From the NCBI GenBank assembly GCA_903930515.1, contig CAIYYW010000339.1:1-6013 (forward strand): a stretch of DNA of 6,013 nt, written 5' to 3'. Below the pieces are notes generated by a model. It had not been told where the DNA came from and made no database searches. It saw only the letters and a program-made list of their open reading frames with translations. The position numbers and the translations under genes are program-made. Shown piece after piece: positions 1-5,741 of the stretch (the stretch's first letter is position 1; every line of letters begins with the position of its first letter). This DNA comes from an uncultured delta proteobacterium. GTDB lineage: Bacteria; RBG-13-61-14; DRUE01.

Positions 1-1889
1 AAAATTACGCTCATCCGCTCGGTGAAGCTCCGGTTTTGACGGTCGTTCCAGAAAAGCTGCGCGGAAATCTTTTGGCCCGGCAAAGTCGGCGTCACGCTCA
101 TCGTGACCACAACCTTATCCACCAGGAGCGGGTCCAGCCATAAATTCCCGCTTTCCAAATACGGGTCCGGCCCCAGGGCCTGGAAAATTTTCCGGTCCTG
201 ATCAAAACTCAGATGGTCTTTCAAAAACAACAACTCCAGCCTGCCCTCCTTTGCCAAAAACAGGGGTTTGTCCGGCCCTGGCGATTCTTTCAGCTTTTGC
301 CCTCGCAGTTGGATCGCCCTGATCATCAACCCGGTCAAATCAAACAGCCGTCCCGTATGCTCATCCCAACCGAAAATTGCCGCCTTTCCCGAAACAAGGT
401 CAAGGGGAGCCGGGAATTTGAAAAGATATTCCCCCGGACCGACCCGGCCGGTGTGATAGGCCTGGAGCAATGGTTTTGCCGGATGCCATTTCCGCCTGGT
501 CCGCAAAATCGGTCCGGTGAAATAGCCGGCCTCCGGCCCGAATTTTATTTGGTGGTTGATCGCCAGGTTGAGCGCGGAGGATAGGGCGATGTCGCGCGAG
601 AACAGCATCACCCCGTTTTGGCTTCGGGGGAAGTCCATCAGGTGGATTTCCGCGGGGCATGAGGAAATCGCGCAGGCGGAAGAAATATTCTGGATCACCT
701 TGAACACCATTTTCCCCGCCTGCTGAAAGGGCGGGAGGTTCCGGTTCAGTTGAATGGAATAAGCCAGGACCAGAATCCCGAACAGGATCAGTCCCCGGAG
801 CCTGGTAATCAAATTCGGCCTCCGGGCATCCGCCAGCAACAGCCCCAGGATCATTGAACTCCCGGCCGCGGGAAGGTAAAGGAACCTGGAGCTGACAAGA
901 TTTTTCAGTTCAAAGGGAGAGCCCAGGGCCGGGATCAAGCAAAAGATCAGGAGCGAAAGCGCGACCAGCAGGTGCCGCAAGCGAGCCGGCCGATAGAGAT
1001 TTAATCCCAGGGCCAAGGCGGGAATCAGGATCAAAACCCAAACCATCCAGACCGGGCTCTGGTCGGCATTCCAGATCGGGATCAAAAGATGATCCAGCGC
1101 GATTTTGAGCCGATCCCATAAATCCGCCTGTCCCATTTGAGCGGACACTTCGGCCGGGAGCAAGGAGCCGGTGAAAAATATTCGGAGCGACACATAAACA
1201 ACAACTAATCCCGCCAAAACCGCCCAGCGCCGGATTATTTCCTTTCCAGCCGGAAGGGAGCGCAAGGGAATCCCGGCTTCGCCTCCGTTTCTCTCAGAAA
1301 GCTTCACCAGGTCCGTAATCACCGCCACGCCGATAACCATCAAGCCGGTTTCCTTGGAAAAAAAACTGAGCAACGCAAAAACCGCGGCCGCGGCTGAATA
1401 TTTGAGCGACGGATGCTCCCGGTCTTTTAAATAGAAAATCAAGGTGAGCAGGAAGAAGACCAGGCAGACCGGATCAAACCTGCCGGTCACCCAGAAAACC
1501 GCTTCCGGCTGGATCGGATGATACAAAAACAACAGCCCGCTGAAAATACCGGCCCGTAAATTACGGGTCAGCAGTTTGATCCAGTAGCTCAGCAAACCGG
1601 CATTGAGCAGGTGGATCAGGATATTGGTCAGATGTGGCAATTTACCGTCCGCGATTCCCAGCCGGCCTTCCAGGAGATATAAAACCGCCACCACCGGCCG
1701 GCTCCGCGTCTTATTCACGATCGCGGCAAAAGACCCGATCAAATCCAGCGGAGATTTTTGATGCAACATCTCCAGTAACACGAAATCATCCGCGAACCAG
1801 CCCAGCCCCAGAACCTTTCGGTAAATCACCAAAGCCGGGATCAGCGCCAAAACCGCTCCGGCCAGCCATAATAATCTCCGCTTGTTCAT
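1..1889 (-). CDS. Polytopic GT-C / TMTC-like glycosyltransferase family membrane protein (3' end missing)
   Basis: The reading frame is open for 629 codons from an ATG at 1889 to the left edge, so the C-terminus lies outside the window. An in-frame TGA two codons upstream fixes the N-terminal limit; AGGAG lies 12 nt before the ATG, a rather long spacing. About nine to eleven hydrophobic segments are visible (roughly residues 6-23, 90-124, 143-155, 166-190, 222-237, 280-297, 307-322, 337-352, 366-380). GT-C hallmarks are present in order: an acidic pair in the first extracytoplasmic loop (WFADD, D34-D35), HLTNILIHLLNA at 86-97, YHPIQPEAVFWVTGR at 123-137, SKETG at 178-182 and SRFLYLPAAG at 334-343. 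This order matches TMTC/PMT-type enzymes that use polyprenyl-phosphate sugars. From about residue 385 the chain is soluble, ending near LFWNDRQNRSF, which resembles beta-sandwich domains of surface-glycan proteins rather than the TPRs usual in TMTC proteins. The family call is firm; donor and acceptor are unknown. Confidence 0.8.
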   Translation of the reverse strand, partial: MNKRRLLWLAGAVLALIPALVIYRKVLGLGWFADDFVLLEMLHQKSPLDLIGSFAAIVNKTRSRPVVAVLYLLEGRLGIADGKLPHLTNILIHLLNAGLLSYWIKLLTRNLRAGIFSGLLFLYHPIQPEAVFWVTGRFDPVCLVFFLLTLIFYLKDREHPSLKYSAAAAVFALLSFFSKETGLMVIGVAVITDLVKLSERNGGEAGIPLRSLPAGKEIIRRWAVLAGLVVVYVSLRIFFTGSLLPAEVSAQMGQADLWDRLKIALDHLLIPIWNADQSPVWMVWVLILIPALALGLNLYRPARLRHLLVALSLLIFCLIPALGSPFELKNLVSSRFLYLPAAGSSMILGLLLADARRPNLITRLRGLILFGILVLAYSIQLNRNLPPFQQAGKMVFKVIQNISSACAISSCPAEIHLMDFPRSQNGVMLFSRDIALSSALNLAINHQIKFGPEAGYFTGPILRTRRKWHPAKPLLQAYHTGRVGPGEYLFKFPAPLDLVSGKAAIFGWDEHTGRLFDLTGLMIRAIQLRGQKLKESPGPDKPLFLAKEGRLELLFLKDHLSFDQDRKIFQALGPDPYLESGNLWLDPLLVDKVVVTMSVTPTLPGQKISAQLFWNDRQNRSFTERMSVI

Positions 1890-1915
1890 CCCTCAAAATC
1901 GCTCCTGTCTCTTGA

Positions 1916-1944
1916 ATTTAATCCGAAAAATACCCCAAGGTCAA
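1916..1944 (-). promoter_or_regulatory. Possible sigma70-type promoter of the GT-C gene
   Basis: Read on the minus strand, TTGACC (1939-1944, 5 of 6 to consensus) is followed after 17 bp by TTAAAT (1916-1921, 4 of 6). A start site about 7 nt downstream would give a leader of roughly 20 nt before the ATG at 1889, containing the AGGAG motif. The elements are weak enough that chance cannot be excluded in this AT-rich gap. No other clear feature was seen between 1890 and 2063. Confidence 0.35.
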
Positions 1945-2063
1945 AGCCGGTCGTTTTCAAGGGCTTTCCTTGTTTCCAGATCAACAATTAAACCGGGCTA
2001 AAAATATTGGGGGGGCTTTGGGGAATTTAAACTTTGGATAGATATAAAAGGGGATATTAAATT

Positions 2064-2139
2064 TGGCTCCTCGGGAGGGACTCGAACCCCCGACAAAGTG
2101 GTTAACAGCCACCCGCTCTGCCAACTGAGCTACCGAGGA
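2064..2139 (-). tRNA. tRNA-Asn (anticodon GTT)
   Basis: The minus strand folds into a complete 76-nt cloverleaf, including the encoded CCA at 2064-2066. The acceptor stem TCCTCGG pairs with CCGAGGA and the discriminator base is G. The D-arm is GCTC-AGTTGGCA-GAGC. The anticodon stem GGTGG/CCACT encloses the loop CTGTTAA, giving anticodon GTT (reads AAC/AAT, asparagine). The variable loop is TTGTC and the T-arm is GGGGG-TTCGAGT-CCCTC. All stems pair, with G-U only at one anticodon-stem and one T-stem position, so the gene looks functional. It stands alone between two divergent protein genes; no clear intrinsic terminator follows it on the minus strand. Confidence 0.97.
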
Positions 2140-2151
2140 ACCTGTGGTATA

Positions 2152-2179
2152 ATGATAGATATTTTGGGCTTTTTGTCAA
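2152..2179 (-). promoter_or_regulatory. Promoter of the tRNA-Asn gene
   Basis: On the minus strand a perfect -35 hexamer TTGACA (2174-2179) is followed after 16 bp by TATCAT (2152-2157, 5 of 6 to TATAAT). The -10 ends 12 nt before the first tRNA base, so transcription would begin only a few bases upstream of the mature 5' end, as is usual for bacterial tRNA genes. This is the best promoter match in the window. Confidence 0.75.
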
Positions 2180-2191
2180 GAATGTCAAGAA
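2174..2191 (-). repeat. Perfect 9-bp tandem duplication carrying the -35 hexamer
   Basis: TTCTTGACA occurs twice head to tail on the minus strand (2174-2182 and 2183-2191). Each copy contains a full TTGACA. The copy nearer the tRNA is correctly spaced from the TATCAT box; the farther copy lies 25 bp from it. The farther copy has a weak -10-like AAAATA 17 bp downstream, so it could support an alternative start or may be a silent slippage duplication. Confidence 0.8.
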
Positions 2192-2210
2192 TAATAAATA
2201 TGAAAACCCG

Positions 2211-2354
2211 ATGAATAAATTGGCGGTGTTTTTGCCGGCGCCTGGAGTTGACCGGGCGGGCCTGGGCGGAAAAGGCGCAAACTTGGGATCTTTGCTGGAG
2301 TTGGCGGATGAATTTCGGGGGCTGGTCACCCTGATTTCCGCTCCAAACCCATAA
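2211..2354 (+). CDS. Doubtful 47-codon ORF with a PEP-synthase-like GGKGANLG motif
   Basis: An ATG at 2211 opens a 47-codon frame ending in TAA at 2352. Residues 18-27 read LGGKGANLGS, closely resembling the conserved lysine motif at the N-terminus of PEP synthase / pyruvate phosphate dikinase nucleotide-binding domains, which normally occupies about this position. In that family a PVPPGF-like stretch follows; here the frame reads ELADEFRGLV instead and stops. Codon use (GCG, GGC, CTG) is similar to the real genes nearby. Against it being a gene: no Shine-Dalgarno sequence precedes the ATG, it is short, and no continuation of the domain follows the stop. It may be a decayed 5' fragment, a small protein, or coincidence. 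Confidence 0.22.
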   Translation: MNKLAVFLPAPGVDRAGLGGKGANLGSLLELADEFRGLVTLISAPNP

Positions 2355-2381
2355 TCAAGATTTCCCTTTAACGCGCGGATA

Positions 2382-2390
2382 TGCTAATAA
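2382..2390 (+). promoter_or_regulatory. Weak extended -10-like element upstream of the DUF2804-GH127 operon
   Basis: TGCTAATAA resembles an extended -10 (TGn followed by a hexamer with 4 of 6 matches). No convincing -35 lies 16-18 bp upstream. It is the best candidate in the AT-rich stretch just before the operon, where a promoter is expected because the upstream tRNA and GT-C genes point the other way. No clear operator palindrome was seen. Confidence 0.2.
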
Positions 2391-2404
2391 TTCAAATAAA
2401 CCTT

Positions 2405-2412
2405 AAAAGGAG
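2405..2412 (+). promoter_or_regulatory. Ribosome binding site of the DUF2804 gene
   Basis: AAAAGGAG ends 6 nt before the ATG at 2419. This strong Shine-Dalgarno match fixes the start, and with it the twin-arginine N-terminus of the protein. Confidence 0.8.
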
Positions 2413-2418
2413 CGAACC

Positions 2419-3570
2419 ATGGACCGACGATTGTTAATCAAGAGCGGGGCAGTTGGCGCGCTGGGAATGGCGGCCGGGAGGATGGCGATGGCGGGAAAAA
2501 ATTTGCCGGACTATATGCCGATTGTCAAAGCCAAAATGGAAAGCGGCGGTTATCTTCCTCATTATCCGGAGCGCGAGCTGACCGAGCCGGTTATGCTTTG
2601 CGATGATATGGGGAATCTGAATCCCAAGGCAATCGGCTGGTCGCGGGCGCCGCTGGTGACCGCCAATCTCAGCAATCATTGGGGCCGGAAGAAGAAATGG
2701 AATTTCTGGAACTGGATCAGCCCGGATTTTGTCTTTTCCGTCACCCTCTCGGATATTGATTACGCGGCCTTCTGCGCGGCCTCATTCATTGACTTTGCGA
2801 CCAAGGAAAACTTCAGCGCGATTTCCATCCACCGGGGCGGAAGTCTCGCGATGCCGGAAGAGGTTGAAAAGAGCGTTGGCTTTGAAAGCGGCGCGATCAA
2901 ATATTCCTTCAATCATCTGGGCGATCACATCCAGGTGAATTTTCAATGCAAGGATATGAAGGGCAAGCCGGCAAGCGCGGATTTCATCATCCATAAGCCC
3001 AAGGGCCACGAGACTTTGAACATTGTGGTGCCCTGGACCAATCAACGGTTCCAGATGAACTCCAAGCATAACACCCTGCCGGTGGAAGGTTTTGTCAAGA
3101 TTGGGGATAAAAAACATTTGATGAATCCGGAAGAATGTAATGGCGTGCAGGATTTTGGAAGGGGGATCTGGCCCTATCATTCCATCTGGAACTGGGGAGT
3201 GGCAACCGGCAGGCAGGACGGGAATATGATCGGCATCAATCTGGGCGCGAAATGGACCACCGGAACCGGCAGCAATGAAAACGGGATCTGCTTTAACGGC
3301 CGGCTCTACAAGGTGATGGAAGACCTGATTTGGGAATATGATCCCAATAATTGGATGAAGCCCTGGCATATCCACGCGGACTACTCCAAAATGATTGACC
3401 TGACCCTCACCCCCTTTCATCAGCAAGCCACCAAGCTGAGCCTCGGGGTGATGAGCACCGGCGGGGTGTGCTGCTTCGGCAAATGGAACGGAATGATCCG
3501 GTTTGAAGGCAAAGAGGTTCAGGTGCGCGACCTGACCGGATGGGCGGAGGAGTTCGCGCATAGGTGGTGA
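2419..3570 (+). CDS. DUF2804 family protein with a Tat-type signal peptide
   Basis: This is a complete 383-residue protein of the DUF2804 family (Pfam PF10974), whose biochemical role is not established. The N-terminus reads RRLLIK at residues 3-8, then a small hydrophobic stretch of Gly/Ala/Leu/Met and an AMA site at 23-25: a classic twin-arginine signal, with predicted cleavage after A25. Family-type motifs follow: LNPKAIGWSR (67-76), NLSNHWGRKKKWNFW (83-97), DFGRGIWPYHSIWNWG (245-260), the Asn/Gly-rich GTGSNENG (282-289), and a C-terminal CFGKWNG with a final DLTGWAEE near residue 372. The many Trp/Asn residues would suit a carbohydrate- or lipid-binding cleft, but that is inference. A vicinal cysteine pair sits at 351-352. 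It is the first gene of an operon, 15 nt before a GH127 gene, so a partner role in envelope glycan metabolism is likely. The family call is solid; the function is unknown. Confidence 0.85.
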   Translation: MDRRLLIKSGAVGALGMAAGRMAMAGKNLPDYMPIVKAKMESGGYLPHYPERELTEPVMLCDDMGNLNPKAIGWSRAPLVTANLSNHWGRKKKWNFWNWISPDFVFSVTLSDIDYAAFCAASFIDFATKENFSAISIHRGGSLAMPEEVEKSVGFESGAIKYSFNHLGDHIQVNFQCKDMKGKPASADFIIHKPKGHETLNIVVPWTNQRFQMNSKHNTLPVEGFVKIGDKKHLMNPEECNGVQDFGRGIWPYHSIWNWGVATGRQDGNMIGINLGAKWTTGTGSNENGICFNGRLYKVMEDLIWEYDPNNWMKPWHIHADYSKMIDLTLTPFHQQATKLSLGVMSTGGVCCFGKWNGMIRFEGKEVQVRDLTGWAEEFAHRW

Positions 3571-3571
3571 A

Positions 3572-3578
3572 GGGAGGA
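3572..3578 (+). promoter_or_regulatory. Ribosome binding site of the GH127 gene
   Basis: GGGAGGA lies 7 nt before the ATG at 3586, immediately after the stop codon of the preceding gene. It supports this start, which also gives a clean Sec signal peptide, and co-transcription of the pair. Confidence 0.8.
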
Positions 3579-3585
3579 AAACGGC

Positions 3586-5580
3586 ATGAAACTTTTTCCG
3601 TTGGGATGGTTGCTGGTTTTCGGAATGGCGATTTCAGTTCAAGCCGCCGGCCAAATGACTCCTTACGCAAAGCTCAGCCAGTTAAGCCTTTCTCAGGCTG
3701 AAATCAAGGGCGGGTTCTGGGGAGAGCGGCGGGAGCAGTTATGGAAGACGGTGCTGCCTTATCAATGGACGCAATTGGAATCGCATCACGATGTTGACAA
3801 TTTCCGCATCCTGGCCGGGGAGAAGGATGGCGTTCATCTGGGGCCGGTCTATCTTGACTCGGACCTTTACAAATGGCTGGAGGCCGCGTCCTATCTGAGC
3901 GGCAAGCATCCGCAGGATCAGTGGCTTTCGGACCGGATCACCGAGTTGACCGGATTATTCGGCAAGGTCCAGATGCCGGACGGATATTTGAACACCTATT
4001 ACCAGACCTTTGCTCCGGACCGGAGATGGACCAACCTGCTGATGAACCACGAGTTGTATTGCTCCGGCCATTTGATTGAGGCCGGCTGCGCGCTTAAAGA
4101 AGCCACCGGCAAAGACGACCTGTTCAAGATCGCGACCAGGCTCGCGGACCAGATCAGCTCGGTTTTCGGGCCTGGGAAAAAGCAGGGGGTTCCGGGCCAC
4201 GAGGAAATTGAGCTCGCGCTGGTCCGTTTGTACCGCCAGACCGGGGACAAAAAATATTTGGAGATGGCGAACTTTTTCATCGGGCGGCGCGGCCGCGCCA
4301 ACAAGTATCCGCAGGCGATGATCAAATCCCTGAAGGACCAGTCCGAGCTGGCCAGGATCGTGAACGAAAAACGAAGGCCCTGGCTGGAAAAGGCTCCCAA
4401 GGCCAAAAGCGCGGCCGGGTATATCATCGGCGGGACCTTGTTTGACCCGCGCATCTTCACAAATTTTTACACCGGCAAATACTTCCAGGATGACAAGCCC
4501 TTCGTGGATCAGACCACGGGCGTGGGACACGCGGTGCGGGCGATGTATTATTTTACCGGGGCCGCGGACCTTTATCTTGAGACCGGGGACGCCGCGCTTT
4601 TTCAGACCGCGCAAAAAATCTGGGACAACACCATCAGCAAACGAACCTACCTCACCGGCGGGATGGGGTCGCTCGGGGGCATTGAAGGCTTCGGCCGGGA
4701 CTATGAGCTTCCCAACCGCTCTTACACCGAGACCTGCGCCGCGATCGGATCCTTCTTCTGGAACTGGAGGATGCTCCGCGCAACCGCGGACGCCAAATAC
4801 GCGGACCTGATGGAGCGGACCCTTTATAACGGGATCCTGCCCGCGATCTCGCTGGACGGGACCAAATATTTTTACCAGAACCCGCTCACCGGCAACGGCA
4901 AGGACCAGCGCCAACCCTGGTACGGGACTGCCTGCTGCCCGCCCAATATCGCCAGACTGTTCGGGTCGCTGGAGCGGTATCTTTACTCCGAGAGCGACGA
5001 AGGCGTCTGGGTCCACCAATACATCAGCGGCGCGGCCAGGTTCAGGAATGGAAAAGTCAATCTTGAATTGGAAAGCGGTTTCCCTTTCAGTGGAGATGTC
5101 AGGATCAAGATCAGCGCTCAAAAACCGGGATCGTTCGCAGTGATGCTCCGCATTCCGGCTTGGGCGGACAAGGCCGCGGTCGCGGTGAATGATGAAAAAC
5201 TGAGCAATATTCTGGCGGGAACCTATCTGAAAATTCAGCGCGAATGGAAAACCGGGGATGAGATCACGCTCAATTTTCCAATGGAAATCCGGCTGATTGA
5301 TTCCCCGCCCGAGGTCAAGAGCAACCGGGGAAAGGTGGCGCTAATGGCCGGACCCCTGATTTATTGTTTGGAGGAAAAGGATACTCCGGGGATCAATGTC
5401 CACCAGGCGGTGATCTCAAAATCGGGAAAGCTGGAAATGGCAAAACGCGATGACTTGCTGGGCGGGGTGATGACGGTGAAGGGCAAAACCCTGGCGGGAA
5501 AAGAATTTATTGCGATTCCATATTACGCCTGGTCCAATCGCGGGCCGTCCCGGATGGAGATCTGGATCAAGGCGCGGTAA
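3586..5580 (+). CDS. Exported GH127 (DUF1680) beta-L-arabinofuranosidase-like glycoside hydrolase
   Basis: A complete 664-residue enzyme of glycoside hydrolase family 127, whose characterised members release terminal beta-L-arabinofuranose with a zinc-bound cysteine nucleophile. Residues 1-20 form a Sec signal (charged start, LLVFGMAIS core, cleavage near VQA). The (alpha/alpha)6 catalytic domain shows DSDLYKWLEAA (91-101), PDGYLNTYY (131-139), HELYCSGHLIEA (155-166), PGHEEIELAL (203-212) and GVGHAVRAMYY (312-322). By alignment from memory with Bifidobacterium HypBA1 (Glu322, Glu338, Cys340, Cys417, Cys418), the acid/base is E367 in IEGFG, the zinc ligands are E382 and C384 in TETC, and C450-C451 in GTACCPPN supply the nucleophile (C450) and last ligand. 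All are intact. A beta-sandwich region follows (about 490-605, with LRIPAWAD and GPLIYCLE). Length is usual or slightly long for the family; residues about 237-296 look like an insertion. Substrate is unproven: DUF1680 relatives may act on other sugars. Confidence 0.92.
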   Translation: MKLFPLGWLLVFGMAISVQAAGQMTPYAKLSQLSLSQAEIKGGFWGERREQLWKTVLPYQWTQLESHHDVDNFRILAGEKDGVHLGPVYLDSDLYKWLEAASYLSGKHPQDQWLSDRITELTGLFGKVQMPDGYLNTYYQTFAPDRRWTNLLMNHELYCSGHLIEAGCALKEATGKDDLFKIATRLADQISSVFGPGKKQGVPGHEEIELALVRLYRQTGDKKYLEMANFFIGRRGRANKYPQAMIKSLKDQSELARIVNEKRRPWLEKAPKAKSAAGYIIGGTLFDPRIFTNFYTGKYFQDDKPFVDQTTGVGHAVRAMYYFTGAADLYLETGDAALFQTAQKIWDNTISKRTYLTGGMGSLGGIEGFGRDYELPNRSYTETCAAIGSFFWNWRMLRATADAKYADLMERTLYNGILPAISLDGTKYFYQNPLTGNGKDQRQPWYGTACCPPNIARLFGSLERYLYSESDEGVWVHQYISGAARFRNGKVNLELESGFPFSGDVRIKISAQKPGSFAVMLRIPAWADKAAVAVNDEKLSNILAGTYLKIQREWKTGDEITLNFPMEIRLIDSPPEVKSNRGKVALMAGPLIYCLEEKDTPGINVHQAVISKSGKLEMAKRDDLLGGVMTVKGKTLAGKEFIAIPYYAWSNRGPSRMEIWIKAR

Positions 5581-5686
5581 AACCGCCAACCGCTGAGCAT
5601 CTGTGGGCAGTCTGAAATGTGCTAGGAAAGGAGCAGGAAGGGGATTCGGGAATCCGGCAACTATTTAAAAAACTTATGCAAAATAA

Positions 5687-5717
5687 AAAACGGCCGGGAT
5701 TTGGTCCCGGCCGTTTT
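5687..5717. terminator. Bidirectional intrinsic terminator between GH127 and groL
   Basis: CGGCCGGGA (5691-5699) pairs perfectly with TCCCGGCCG (5705-5713) around a TTTGG loop, extended by AAAA/TTTT on the flanks to a 13-bp stem. On the plus strand it is followed by TTTTAATTT, and on the minus strand by TTTTTTATTTT, the better U-tract. It sits about 107 nt after the GH127 stop and 24 nt after the groL stop, so it can end both convergent transcripts. Nothing else convincing was seen in 5581-5686. Confidence 0.93.
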
Positions 5718-5741
5718 AATTTCAGATCTTCCGCTGATTGC

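Noticed and set aside
213-584. A 123-codon plus-strand frame at the left end
   Set aside because: It lies opposite the GT-C gene, whose minus-strand frame is open and conserved in motif; the plus-strand product shows no domain.
2009-2023. Run of seven G followed by CTTT and four G, considered as a phase-variable tract or G-quadruplex
   Set aside because: It lies between genes away from promoter elements, and only two G-runs are present, too few for a quadruplex.
2026-2070. AT-rich inverted repeat downstream of tRNA-Asn, considered as its terminator
   Set aside because: The paired arms are 7 bp of pure A/T with a loop of more than 20 nt, too unstable to act as an intrinsic terminator.
2102-2329. 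A 75-codon minus-strand frame overlapping the tRNA and its promoter
   Set aside because: It runs through the tRNA gene and its promoter, so it is best explained as chance.
2782-3561. A 259-codon open frame on the minus strand inside the DUF2804 gene
   Set aside because: It is antisense to a gene with family motifs, has no ribosome binding site I could see, and its translation shows no known motif.
3955-5121. A 388-codon open frame on the minus strand inside the GH127 gene
   Set aside because: It is antisense to a gene with clear family motifs along its whole length. Its translation is rich in Gly, Pro, Arg and Val with no recognisable domain, as expected from GC-rich codon bias.
5642-5655. 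Short inverted repeat GGATT-CGGG-AATCC after the GH127 gene, considered as a second terminator
   Set aside because: The stem is only 5 bp and no T-tract follows; the hairpin at 5687-5717 is far stronger.
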